Part shown: positions 27,104 through 35,329 of the stretch, piece by piece
Layout of the letters: each line of letters opens with the position of its first letter
Position numbering within the stretch: the first letter of the stretch is position 1
Source: Patulibacter americanus DSM 16676
Lineage (GTDB): Bacteria > Actinomycetota > Thermoleophilia > Solirubrobacterales > Solirubrobacteraceae
DNA: 64,000 nt
NCBI RefSeq assembly: GCF_000420025.1
Contig: NZ_ATUD01000005.1
Coordinates: forward strand, 1 to 64,000
Direction of reading: 5' to 3'
Notes under the pieces: generated by a model
The model's database searches: none
Told to the model about the DNA's origin: nothing
The model's input: the letters and a program-made list of their open reading frames with translations, nothing else
Translations under genes and position numbers: made by a program

Positions 27104-27406
27104 CTACTCGCGTTCGTCGTGGACGAGGCCCGCGAGGGTCTCCTCCGCCACGACCTGGGCGTCGTCGCCGTCGATGGTGCGGATGGCGATCGCACCGTCG
27201 GCCTCGACCGGGGTCTTCGTGGCGATGGTCGAGAGGGCGCCGATGGCGGCGTCGAGGCCGAGGAACTCCGCCCACCGGCGCGCGAGCGCGCGGTGGCGGC
27301 CGCGCTCCTCCTCGTCCAGCGTGTCCCAGTCGGCGCCGTAGGCCTGGGCGGCGAGGCGGGCGCCCCGCTCGGTCGCCTTCGCGAGCAGCTCGTGCTGGGT
27401 GCTCAT
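27104..27406 (-). CDS. Small hypothetical protein, unknown function
   Basis: 100 aa, mostly charged and helical (KATERGARLAAQAY, EEERGRHRALARRW) with a short beta-like tail (IAIRTIDGDDAQVV). No membrane segment, signal or motif is seen. The ATG overlaps the stop of the upstream 110-aa gene as ATGA, so the two are co-translated. Confidence 0.6.
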   Translation of the reverse strand: MSTQHELLAKATERGARLAAQAYGADWDTLDEEERGRHRALARRWAEFLGLDAAIGALSTIATKTPVEADGAIAIRTIDGDDAQVVAEETLAGLVHDERE

Positions 27407-27735
27407 GCGCGCGCTCCGTCGGTGCCGGTGGCCGTGTCCGCCGCCTCGCCCGTGCCCGAGGCCTCGGCGGTGTCCGCCCGCTCGTCGGGGCTGGCGTCGC
27501 CCGCGGCCGGCGCGTCGGCGCGGCAGCGGTAGATCAGCGTCTCGCCGTCCTCGGCGCCGTCGAGCTCGTAGAGGAGGTGGTCCGGGGCGTCCGGGCGGTC
27601 GATGTGCAGGCGGGCGAAGAACGCCTCGTCCGGACCGGGCATCTGCACGAACGGCAGGCGGTGGGCCAGGAGGTGCGTCTCACCGTCGAGCGGGCCGCCC
27701 ACGAAACGCGCGTTGGTCGGTTCGGGCTGGATCAC
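27403..27735 (-). CDS. Small hypothetical protein with FVGGPLDGE motif
   Basis: 110 aa from ATG 27735. The N-terminal half carries RFVGGPLDGETHLL, a pattern found in small proteins of actinobacteria and phages, followed by HLLYELDGAEDGETLIYRCR. The last 40 residues are Ala/Asp/Thr-rich low complexity. A GGGGTG sequence just before the start may serve as a ribosome site. Function unknown; coupled to the 100-aa gene downstream. Confidence 0.55.
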   Translation of the reverse strand: MIQPEPTNARFVGGPLDGETHLLAHRLPFVQMPGPDEAFFARLHIDRPDAPDHLLYELDGAEDGETLIYRCRADAPAAGDASPDERADTAEASGTGEAADTATGTDGARA

Positions 27736-27880
27736 CCCAGGGATCGTGCCACGTCGGCCCCCGGCTCACGCCCCGACGGGCGACGGGCGGTGGGTCGCGT
27801 ACGCCGCCCGACGGCGTGCGCGCCGCAGATGGGTGCGCGCGCAACCGGTTAACGCCGTGTCGTCCGTCCGTCCGGGCTCC

Positions 27881-27907
27881 TCAAGGTCCTGCAGCGTCGT
27901 CCGACCA
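27881..27907 (+). promoter_or_regulatory. Candidate sigma28 (FliA-type) promoter of the chemoreceptor gene
   Basis: TCAAGGTC (27881-27888) and TCCGACCA (27900-27907) are separated by 11 nt, the spacing of the flagellar sigma consensus TAAAGTTT-N11-GCCGATAA, with 5 of 8 matches in each half. The mismatches are mostly A/T to G/C, as expected in this genome. They lie 41 nt before the MCP start. The rest of 27736-27948 shows no gene. Confidence 0.35.
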
Positions 27908-27948
27908 CCCGGGACGTCCACCCGACCCTCTTCAAGGACCCCTCCACC

Positions 27949-29757
27949 GTGCGTCTTCCCATAGCCGCCAAGCTGGCCGCCGCCTTCGCGGCCATCCTGG
28001 TCATCACCGCCGTCATCGGCATCTACGCGGTCAACCGCACCGCCGCGATGAGCGATGCCACCAGCCGCCTGAGCGACAACGTCGTGCCCGCGAGCACGCT
28101 CATCGGCAACGTAAAGGACAAGACCGGCGCGTACCGCCGCAACCAGATCCTCTACGTCGCCGGCCAGAGCGAGCAGAAGGAGCTCGACGAGAACACCGCC
28201 GACGTCACCGCGTTCGTCGCCGACTACCGGAAGAACCTGGCCAGTGGCGCGAGCGACACGCAGGCGATGAACGCGTTCGTGACCGCGTGGGCGACGTACC
28301 GCGACAAGACGAAGGGCATCGCGGACGTCCCGGAGAACGACATCGCCGGCGCGATGAACATCCTGGCGCAGGGCGAGGGCGACGCCGCCTGGGAGGCCCT
28401 GAAGGAGTCCATCGCCACCTGGGGCGAGGCGAACGCGAAGGTCGCCGACGCCGCCGAGGCCGAGGCCCGCGACACCGCGTCGACGACCCGCACGACGACG
28501 ATCGTCCTGCTCATCGTCGGCATCCTCGTCGCCATCGTCCTCGCGACGCTGCTCGTCCGCTCCATCTCGCGCGGCCTCCGCAGCATCGTGGCGGCCGCCC
28601 GCGGCATCGCCGAGGGCGACGTGGAGCAGAACGTCGACCTGACGTCGAACGACGAGCTCGGCGACGCCGGCAAGGCGTTCGGCGGCATGGTCGAGTACCT
28701 GCAGGAGAGCGTCGTCGTCGCCGACCGCATCGCGGCGGGCGACGTGTCCGTCGACCACCAGCCGCGCTCGGAGCGCGATGCGCTGGGTCACGCCTTCGTC
28801 GGCATGACGGAGAGCCTCCGCAGCGCCCTGGGCGACGTCGCCGGCTCGGTCACGACGGTCAGCTCCGCGTCGCACGAGATGTCCAGCGCCGCCGACGAGG
28901 CCGGCCGCGCGGTTGGCGAGATCGCCGAGGCCATCGCGGACATCGCTCGCGGTGCCGAGACGCAGGCCACGTCGTTGGCCGAGACCCGCGAGCTCGTGGG
29001 CCAGGTCAGCCTCGACATCGACGAGTCGGCCAAGGCCGCCGAGCAGACCGCCCGCGCGGCGGACGACGCCAGCGCGATCGCCCACGAGGGCGTCGGCGCG
29101 GCCGAGGAGGCCACGGCCGCCATGCGGATCCTGCGCGACTCCTCCACGGAGGTCGCCACGGCCATCCGCGACCTCGGCGCGAAGTCGGACGAGATCGGCG
29201 GCATCGTCGAGACCATCACCGGCATCGCCGGGCAGACGAACCTCCTCGCGCTGAACGCCGCGATCGAGGCCGCCCGTGCCGGCGAGCAGGGCCGCGGGTT
29301 CGCGGTCGTCGCCGAGCAGGTGCGCAAGCTGGCCGAGGAGTCCCAGACGGCCGCCGCGCACATCTCGGAGCTCATCGGTCACATGCAGAGCGAGACCCAC
29401 AAGGTCGTCGACGTCGTCGAGCGCACCGCCGAGCGCACCGCCGCCGGCGCCGACACCGTCGAGCACGCCCGCGCCGCCTTCGAGCGGATCGGCGCCTCGG
29501 TCGACGACATGGGCGTTCGCGTCCGCGAGATCGCGACGCTGACGGACCGGATCCACACGGGTGCCGCGAACGTCGACGAGCGCATCCGCGAGGTCGCGGA
29601 GCTGGCCACGAAGTCCTCCGCCGCCACGGAGGACGTCTCGGCCGCGACGGAGCAGACCTCGGCGTCGGCCCAGGAGATCGCCGCGTCGACCGACTCGCTG
29701 GCCACCACGGCCGACGAGGTCGCCGGCATCGTCGGGCGTTTCCGCCTGACGGCCTAG
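27949..29757 (+). CDS. Methyl-accepting chemotaxis protein
   Basis: 602-aa membrane chemoreceptor. TM1 is at about residues 8-27; an extracytoplasmic helical sensor domain (about 28-180, four-helix-bundle-like) follows. TM2 ([20 protein letters not shown]) precedes a HAMP region ([20 protein letters not shown]) and a second HAMP-like segment. The signalling hairpin tip is intact: [19 protein letters not shown], then [20 protein letters not shown], the CheA/CheW contact region. No C-terminal CheR-binding pentapeptide is seen. GTG 27949 has AAGGA 10 nt upstream. No other chemotaxis gene lies in the window. Confidence 0.94.
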   Translation: MRLPIAAKLAAAFAAILVITAVIGIYAVNRTAAMSDATSRLSDNVVPASTLIGNVKDKTGAYRRNQILYVAGQSEQKELDENTADVTAFVADYRKNLASGASDTQAMNAFVTAWATYRDKTKGIADVPENDIAGAMNILAQGEGDAAWEALKESIATWGEANAKVADAAEAEARDTASTTRTTTIVLLIVGILVAIVLATLLVRSISRGLRSIVAAARGIAEGDVEQNVDLTSNDELGDAGKAFGGMVEYLQESVVVADRIAAGDVSVDHQPRSERDALGHAFVGMTESLRSALGDVAGSVTTVSSASHEMSSAADEAGRAVGEIAEAIADIARGAETQATSLAETRELVGQVSLDIDESAKAAEQTARAADDASAIAHEGVGAAEEATAAMRILRDSSTEVATAIRDLGAKSDEIGGIVETITGIAGQTNLLALNAAIEAARAGEQGRGFAVVAEQVRKLAEESQTAAAHISELIGHMQSETHKVVDVVERTAERTAAGADTVEHARAAFERIGASVDDMGVRVREIATLTDRIHTGAANVDERIREVAELATKSSAATEDVSAATEQTSASAQEIAASTDSLATTADEVAGIVGRFRLTA

Positions 29758-29783
29758 TCGCCCCGGCGAACCCCCGCAGGACC

Positions 29784-29812
29784 GAGGGGCGGCGCCGGTG
29801 GCGCCGCCCCTC
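29784..29812. terminator. Perfect 13-bp hairpin after the MCP gene
   Basis: GAGGGGCGGCGCC (29784-29796) pairs exactly with 29800-29812 across a GGT loop. It lies 26 nt after the MCP stop and 45 nt before the end of the convergent SMP-30 gene, so it can serve both strands. The U-tract is weak. Confidence 0.75.
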
Positions 29813-29856
29813 CTGCGTTCGGGCGTCCTTGTGCGGCCCCGCCGGCGGCTGGCGCC

Positions 29857-30750
29857 TCAGGCGTCGTCGGACAGGCGGACGGCCGGCGGCGGCACGTGTC
29901 CGTCCACCCCGGGGACGACGGCGAACAGCCGGCCGGCCTGCGGCTGCCCCGCGAGCGCGTCGGCGTCGAGGCCCTTGCGCGAGGTCGTGACGTAGAGCGT
30001 GCGGGCGTCCGGCCCGCCCCACGCGGGACGGCTGGGCTGCGCGACCGGCAGCCGGATCTCGTCCAGGAGCGCGCCCTCGGGGGAGAAGCAGCGGACGGCC
30101 CCGCCGCCCCAGAAGGCGACCCACAGGTTGCCCGCGGCGTCGACGGTCATCCCGTCGGGATGCCCCTCCCGTCCCTGGGTGTCGACGGCGACGCGGCCGG
30201 CGCCGAGCTCGCCGGTTGCGGCGTCGTAGGCGTAGGCGCGGATCCGTCCCGTGGGGGTGTCCGTGAAGTACATCGTCGTGCCGTCCGGCGACCAGACCGG
30301 GCCGTTGGGCACGCTGAGGTCGTGCAGCACCGGCGTCGCGCGCCCGGGTCCGTCGAGCCGGTAGAGGGCGCCGACGGCCTCCTCCTCGGCGCGGTCCATC
30401 GTGCCGAACCAGACGCGCCCGGCGGGATCGGTGCCTGCATCGTTGGTCCGCAGGGCCACGGGGCCGGCGGGCGTGTCGACCACCTGCGCGACGCCGTCCT
30501 CCGGCAGTCCGACCGAGAGCACGGCCCGGCCGGCACCCACGAGCAGTCCGCCGCCCTCCTGCGGCACGGCGAAACCCACGTCGTCGGGCAGGCCGACGGT
30601 CGTCGTGGTGCCGTCCGGGGCGGTGCGGTGCACGCAGCGGCCGAGGATGTCGATCCACAGGAGCGTGCCGTCGGCGGCGTCCCAGACGGCACCCTCGCCG
30701 TGGTGGGCGCGGACGGTGCCGACGGGGGCGGGCTCGGTGCTCACGGCCAT
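29857..30750 (-). CDS. SMP-30/gluconolactonase-family protein (1)
   Basis: 297-aa six-bladed beta-propeller of the SMP-30/senescence marker/LRE family, which hydrolyses sugar lactones with a divalent metal. GEGAVWDAADGTLLWIDI carries the first metal-ligand Glu; TNDAGTDPAGRVWFGTM and PNGPVWSPDGTTMYFTDT match the substrate and metal blocks (Asn, then Asn/Asp), and GHPDGMTVDAAGNLWVAFW is the fourth. TATCGT lies 6 nt before ATG 30750. A lactonase role is likely; the substrate is not known. A second, more divergent member lies at 34361. Confidence 0.87.
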   Translation of the reverse strand: MAVSTEPAPVGTVRAHHGEGAVWDAADGTLLWIDILGRCVHRTAPDGTTTTVGLPDDVGFAVPQEGGGLLVGAGRAVLSVGLPEDGVAQVVDTPAGPVALRTNDAGTDPAGRVWFGTMDRAEEEAVGALYRLDGPGRATPVLHDLSVPNGPVWSPDGTTMYFTDTPTGRIRAYAYDAATGELGAGRVAVDTQGREGHPDGMTVDAAGNLWVAFWGGGAVRCFSPEGALLDEIRLPVAQPSRPAWGGPDARTLYVTTSRKGLDADALAGQPQAGRLFAVVPGVDGHVPPPAVRLSDDA

Positions 30751-30756
30751 GGGAGC

Positions 30757-30762
30757 ACGATA
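30757..30762 (-). promoter_or_regulatory. TAnnnT -10 element of SMP-30 gene (1)
   Basis: TATCGT on the minus strand, 6 nt before the ATG at 30750, with no ribosome binding site. Confidence 0.45.
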
Positions 30763-30829
30763 GGTGCTCGGCCGAACGGGCGGCCTCGAGCATTCCGGGG
30801 AGGAATGTGGCGGGGGCCAAGGAGTCGTG

Positions 30830-31993
30830 GTGGACTGCGGATCCGTGCGGGATGCTCCATCGGTGTCCGGAACGCTCGTCGCCGTCGCTCCCCACCCGTC
30901 CGCTGCGCCTGCCGCGACGGCGCCCACGGACGGTCCGCTCGCGCGGATCGGCCCGAACTGGTTCACGGCGGTGATGGGCACCGGCATCGTCGCCAACGCC
31001 GCCGAGCTCCTGCCGCACCGCACGCCGGCCCTGCACGACTTCGCGGTCGTCGTGTGGCTCGCCGCCGCGGCACTGCTCGCGGTTCTCGTCGTCGCCACGG
31101 CGCTGCACTGGGTGCGCTATCCGGCCGTGGCGCGTGGTCACCTCGCGGATCCCGCGATGGCCCCGCTCTACGGCGCCCCGCCCATGGCGCTCCTCACCGT
31201 CGGTGCCGGCAGCCTGCTCGTCGGCCGCGACGTCCTCGGGCCGGACGCGGCCGTCGTGGTCGCGTCGGTGCTGTGGGCGGCCGGAACGCTCGGCGGGGTG
31301 CTGTGCGCGGCCGTCGTGCCCTACCGGCTCTTCACCCGGGTCGGGTTCGGCGCGGGCGGTGCGCCCGCGACGTGGCTGCTCCCCGTCGTCCCGCCGATGG
31401 TGTCGGCCGCCACCGGCGCGGCGCTCGTGCCGCACGTGGCCGCGGGGCAGGGCCGAGAGGCGTTGCTGCTCGGCCTCTACGCGCTGTTCGGCGTAAGCCT
31501 CCTGGCCTCGCTCGTGACGATCGCGCTGGTGGTGCTGCGGCTGGTCGCCACGGGCGCGGGCGAGGCGCTCGCCGTTCCGTCGCTGTTCGTCGTCCTCGGC
31601 CCGCTCGGGCAGTCCGTCACCGCCGCGAACCTGCTGGGGGCCCAGGCGCACGGGGCGATCGGCGCGCCGTACGCCGGCGGACTCCAGGCGCTGGGCGTCG
31701 TCTACGGCGCTCCGGTCTGGGGCTTCGCGATGCTCTGGCTCGCGATCGCCGCCGCCGTCGTCCTGCGGGCGGCACGCGAGCACCTGCCGTTCTCACTGGG
31801 CTGGTGGAGCTTCACGTTCCCCGTGGGCACCGTCGTGACGGGCACCTCCGTGCTCGCCCGGGACGCGGGCCTCGCGCCGCTCTCGTGGGTCGCCGTGGCG
31901 CTGTTCGTGCTCCTGGTGGCCGCCTGGGCGACGGTCGCGGCGCGGACGGTCCACGGTGCGGCGCGGCGCGGGGGACTGCTGCGCGCGGCGTGA
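30830..31993 (+). CDS. TDT-family transporter (TehA/Mae1/SLAC1 fold)
   Basis: 387-aa membrane protein with about ten hydrophobic segments. IGPNWFTAVMGTGIVANAA near residue 42 is the hallmark of the tellurite-resistance/dicarboxylate transporter family, and FSLGWWSFTFPVGTVVTGT near the C-terminus is its second signature. Members move C4-dicarboxylates, sulfite or anions, and the substrate here is unknown. Of the in-frame starts, GTG 30830 is preferred because AAGGAG lies 5 nt before it; GTG 30863 would shorten the N-terminus. It diverges from SMP-30 gene (1). Confidence 0.85.
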   Translation: MDCGSVRDAPSVSGTLVAVAPHPSAAPAATAPTDGPLARIGPNWFTAVMGTGIVANAAELLPHRTPALHDFAVVVWLAAAALLAVLVVATALHWVRYPAVARGHLADPAMAPLYGAPPMALLTVGAGSLLVGRDVLGPDAAVVVASVLWAAGTLGGVLCAAVVPYRLFTRVGFGAGGAPATWLLPVVPPMVSAATGAALVPHVAAGQGREALLLGLYALFGVSLLASLVTIALVVLRLVATGAGEALAVPSLFVVLGPLGQSVTAANLLGAQAHGAIGAPYAGGLQALGVVYGAPVWGFAMLWLAIAAAVVLRAAREHLPFSLGWWSFTFPVGTVVTGTSVLARDAGLAPLSWVAVALFVLLVAAWATVAARTVHGAARRGGLLRAA

Positions 31994-32091
31994 GCCGTGC
32001 AGGAGTCGCGACGGCCGGCGGCGCGGCGAGCGGCGTGCGCAGGCACCTCCGCCACGGCACCGCGGCCGGTCGCTCGGGATACCCTGCGCCC

Positions 32092-32508
32092 GTGAGCGAG
32101 CTCCCCGACGACGACCCGCTGCTGGGCGAGCCGGGGGGCGACTACGACCAGCGTCGGCCCCTGGACCAGCGGGACTTCACCCGCCGGACGCTCCTGGCCA
32201 ACGAGCGCACGTACCTCGCGTGGTGGCGCACCGGCCTGACGACGCTGACGGTCGCCCTCGCCGGCGCGAGGGTCATCCCCGAGCTCTCGGACTCCGGCAC
32301 GCGGTGGCCCTACACCGCACTGGGCGTCGTCTTCGCGCTCCTCGGCGTCCTCTGCATGGTCTACGCGGAGAAGCGCCGGCGCGACGTCGCCGCCGCCGTG
32401 CGTCGCGGCACGTTCGTCGACGCCGACGGGCGGCTCACGCTCGCGCTGAGTGCGGTCGGCGCGCTGGCGGGCGTCGCGACGGTGCTGCTGATCCTGCTCG
32501 ACACCTAG
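32092..32508 (+). CDS. DUF202-family membrane protein (YidH-like)
   Basis: 138 aa. An acidic soluble N-terminus (DDDPLLGEPGGDYD) leads into the family motif LLANERTYLAWWRTGLT, followed by three hydrophobic helices. Function is unknown in the family. GTG 32092 is preceded by TACCCT at 32080-32085, 6 nt away, which points to a leaderless transcript and fixes this start. Confidence 0.85.
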   Translation: MSELPDDDPLLGEPGGDYDQRRPLDQRDFTRRTLLANERTYLAWWRTGLTTLTVALAGARVIPELSDSGTRWPYTALGVVFALLGVLCMVYAEKRRRDVAAAVRRGTFVDADGRLTLALSAVGALAGVATVLLILLDT

Positions 32509-32594
32509 CCGCCCGAGGGCGCGGCGGCGGCGACCCTAGTCGTCCACCCCGGCTGAAGGGTTTCGGCCCTCGGGCCGATTGGTACGGGCATCTC

Positions 32595-33032
32595 ATGACT
32601 GACCAGGACCCATTCGACCTCGAGCGCTTCGTCGACGCACAAGACGCCGGCGACAACTACGAGCACGCCCTCCAGGAGCTCGGCGCGGGCCGCAAGGAGA
32701 CCCACTGGATGTGGTTCGTCTTCCCGCAGATGAGGGGCCTCGGGCAGAGCGCCACCGCCCAGCGCTTCGGCATCGGGTCCCTCGAGGAGGCCGACGCGTA
32801 CCTCCGCCACCCCATCCTCGGCACCCGCCTGCTGGAGTGCACCGACCTCGTCGCCCAGATCGAGGGCCGCACCGCCCGCGACATCTTCGGCTCCATGGAC
32901 GAGATGAAGCTGCGCTCCTCCATGACGCTGTTCTCACGCGCCGACCCGAACGAGCCGCTGTTCCTGGCCGTGCTGGAGCGCTACTTCGACGGCGCCCCGG
33001 ACCGCCCGACCGAGCTCCTGCTCAACGCCTGA
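32595..33032 (+). CDS. DUF1810-family protein
   Basis: 145-aa cytoplasmic protein. It matches the DUF1810 pattern from DPFDLERFVDAQ through ALQELGAGRKETHWMWFVFP, QMRGLGQSATAQRFGI, YLRHPILGTRLLECT and SSMTLFSRADPN. Related proteins are calpastatin-like or NADAR-neighbour hypotheticals with no proven activity. Single gene; the start is the only ATG near the conserved N-terminus. Confidence 0.85.
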   Translation: MTDQDPFDLERFVDAQDAGDNYEHALQELGAGRKETHWMWFVFPQMRGLGQSATAQRFGIGSLEEADAYLRHPILGTRLLECTDLVAQIEGRTARDIFGSMDEMKLRSSMTLFSRADPNEPLFLAVLERYFDGAPDRPTELLLNA

Positions 33033-33273
33033 GCGGGGGCGGGGGCGACCCCGTCGGCAGCCGCGTCGGCGTCCCCCGGGCGTCGACCGGAACGACGTGC
33101 CCCGGGGTGCGGGACGGTCGGCGCCGCCGCGACGGGCGCGACTCCGGCCCAGCCGTCCGCTGCGTCGGTGCTGCGCGCCGGTGTCCGCGGCGCCCTCAAC
33201 GTCCGTTGTAGTGGCGACGGCCCCGAACGGCCAGACGCCGTCCAGAAGGATCCACCGACGCCGATCAACGGAC

Positions 33274-33289
33274 TGTGATGGACATCACA
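33274..33289. promoter_or_regulatory. Perfect CRP-type palindrome on the patatin start codon
   Basis: TGTGA-TGGACA-TCACA fits the CRP/GlxR half-site consensus TGTGA-N6-TCACA with no mismatch. The ATG of the patatin gene is at 33278, inside the site. A bound protein here would block rather than activate. The upstream gap 33033-33273 otherwise contains only a CAACG-TC-CGTTG palindrome (33197-33208). Confidence 0.5.
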
Positions 33290-34282
33290 ACCGTTCTCGA
33301 GGGCCGGTACGCCGGCCTGCCGGACCCGTACAAGGTCGCGCTCTGCATCGAGGGCGGCGGCATGCGCGGGGTCGTCTCCGCCGGGATGGTGGCGGCGCTG
33401 CAGGACCTGGGCGCGGCCCGGCTGTTCGACCACGTCTACGGCTCCTCGGCCGGCGCGCTCAACGGGGCGTACCTGCTCGCCGGCCAGGCCGACGAGGGCT
33501 TGCCGATCTACTCCGAGATCCTGCCCGCGCGCCACTTCGTGTGGTGGCGGCGGTACCTGCGCGGCGGCCCGCTGCTCGACCTGGACGACCTGCTGGACGT
33601 CGTGATGGGCGAGCTGCGACCCCTCGACTGGTCCGCGCTGTCCCGCAGCCGCCCGACGTTCCACGCCCTGGCCTACGACATCGCCGCGCGCCGTAGCGTC
33701 GCCCTGCCGGACCCCCGCAGCCGCGACCAGCTCTTCGGCGCCCTGCGCGCCACCTGCCGGGTGCCGATCGTGGGCGGCCCGCCCGTGGAGCACGACGCCC
33801 ACCGCTGGTGCGACCCCGCCCTGGACGAGCCCGTCCCGTGCCACACGCCCCTGTCGCACGGCGCCACCCACCTCGTCGTCCTGTCGACCCGCCCCGCGGC
33901 GACGCTCGCCCGGGCGCTCTCGCGGGCCCGCGCGGCGCAGGCGCGTGCCGCGGCCGCCCGCGCCGCCACCGCCCGCACGGCGGCCCTGCGCCGCCGGGTC
34001 GGCGATCGCCTGCTCACCCGGTGGGAGCCCGAGCTCGCGGGGGTGCCCCTGTCGAACGCCTCGGCCAACGAGCGCGAGACCTCCGTGCTCGCCGAGCTCG
34101 TGGCGTCGGGCCGGGCGCTCATCGTCGCCCCGGAGGGCGCGGTGGTCGGACGCCTCGAGATGGACCCGGAGCGGCTGCGGCGCGGGGCGGACCAGGGGCG
34201 GACCGCCGTGATGCGCAGCGCGCTCGCGACGCTGGGGTCGGGGCCGCGGCTCGGGATGGCCGAGCCGGCGCTCGCCGCGTAG
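33278..34282 (+). CDS. Patatin-like phospholipase family protein
   Basis: 334-aa lipid acyl hydrolase. The oxyanion loop is GGGMRG (about 26-31). The nucleophile elbow is YGSSAGALNG (GxSxG), and the catalytic Asp is probably that of WCDPALDEPVP, where DP replaces the usual DG. A long Ala/Arg-rich helix (LSRARAAQARAAAARAATAR) follows the core. ATG 33278 or GTG 33275 are the only starts that keep the oxyanion loop. No signal peptide is seen, so a cytoplasmic or membrane-surface role is expected. A CRP-like palindrome covers the start. Confidence 0.85.
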   Translation: MDITTVLEGRYAGLPDPYKVALCIEGGGMRGVVSAGMVAALQDLGAARLFDHVYGSSAGALNGAYLLAGQADEGLPIYSEILPARHFVWWRRYLRGGPLLDLDDLLDVVMGELRPLDWSALSRSRPTFHALAYDIAARRSVALPDPRSRDQLFGALRATCRVPIVGGPPVEHDAHRWCDPALDEPVPCHTPLSHGATHLVVLSTRPAATLARALSRARAAQARAAAARAATARTAALRRRVGDRLLTRWEPELAGVPLSNASANERETSVLAELVASGRALIVAPEGAVVGRLEMDPERLRRGADQGRTAVMRSALATLGSGPRLGMAEPALAA

Positions 34283-34360
34283 GGCGCATCACCGTCGCGC
34301 CTCGACACGGCCGGGCCACGACCGTAGGCTGCCCGCGGAACCGACGGGGGCAGGGACGAC

Positions 34361-35260
34361 ATGGCCGGATCACGCACGCTCGCCACGCTGCAGGACGGAG
34401 GGGCGTTCTTCGAGTGCCCGCGGTGGCACGACGGTCGCTGGTGGGCCGTCGACTTCTACCGTCACGGCGTCTTCTCCTACGACGCGGACGGCACCGAGAC
34501 GCTCGAGCTCGAGGTGCCCGCGCAGCCGTCCGGGCTCGGCTGGCTGCCCGACGGGGATCTGCTCGTCGTCTCCATGCGCGACCGGCGCGTGCTTCGCCGC
34601 GGTGCCGACGGCGCGGTGCGGACGCACGCCGAGCTGGGCGCCCTGGTGACGGGGCACCTCAACGACATGGTCGTGGACCGCGCGGGACGGGCGTACGTCG
34701 GCAACTTCGGCTTCGACCTCATGGGCGGTGCGGACCCTGCGCCGACGAACATCGTGCGCGTGGACCCCGACGGGACGGCGACCGTCGCCGCGGAGGGCCT
34801 GTCGTTCCCGAACGGCACCGTGATCACCGACGACGGCACCCTGATCGTCGCGGAGACCCTCGCCGGGCGCCTGACCGCCTTCACCGTCGGCGCCGACGGG
34901 GCGCTCACGGACCGGCGGGCCTTCGCCGACATCGGCCCGACCCCCGAGGGGGCCGTCGGCGCCGTCCTCGGGGGCCTGACCTTCGCGCCCGACGGCATCG
35001 CGCTCGACGCCGAGGGCCACGTGTGGGCGGCGGATGCCGTGGGTCGCCGAGCCTGCCGGGTAGCAGCGGGCGGCGAGGTCGTCGACGAGGTCGTCATGCC
35101 CGACGGCCTGGGCGTCTACGCCTGCGGCCTGGGCGGCGAGGACGGCCGGACCCTGGTGTGCTGCGCGGCTCCGGACTTCTACGAGCAGGCCCGCAGCGCG
35201 GCCCGGGAAGGCGTGCTGCTGACGACGACGGTCGACGTGCCCCACGCGGGCACGCCGTAG
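34361..35260 (+). CDS. SMP-30/gluconolactonase-family protein (2)
   Basis: 299-aa beta-propeller related to SMP-30 but divergent. FFECPRWHDGRWWAVDFYRHGVFSY is the first blade with the metal Glu; GHLNDMVVDRAGRAYVGNFGFDL and FPNGTVITDDGTLIVAET carry the Asn ligands, and PDGIALDAEGHVWAADAVG is the fourth block. It has AGGGA before ATG 34361 and a TAGGCT element at 34325-34330, so this transcript appears to have a leader. A lactonase or esterase activity is plausible. It shares fold but little close identity with the protein at 29857. Confidence 0.85.
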   Translation: MAGSRTLATLQDGGAFFECPRWHDGRWWAVDFYRHGVFSYDADGTETLELEVPAQPSGLGWLPDGDLLVVSMRDRRVLRRGADGAVRTHAELGALVTGHLNDMVVDRAGRAYVGNFGFDLMGGADPAPTNIVRVDPDGTATVAAEGLSFPNGTVITDDGTLIVAETLAGRLTAFTVGADGALTDRRAFADIGPTPEGAVGAVLGGLTFAPDGIALDAEGHVWAADAVGRRACRVAAGGEVVDEVVMPDGLGVYACGLGGEDGRTLVCCAAPDFYEQARSAAREGVLLTTTVDVPHAGTP

Positions 35261-35329
35261 GACCGGGCACCCGCGCAGGCACGGGCGCCCGGTCCGCGAG
35301 CGCGCCGAACGGCGGCCACGCCCGGTCCG

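Noticed and set aside
33197..33208. CAACG-TC-CGTTG palindrome as an operator for the patatin gene
   Set aside because: Short, with no second copy, and less convincing than the perfect CRP-type site at 33274. Left as a note.
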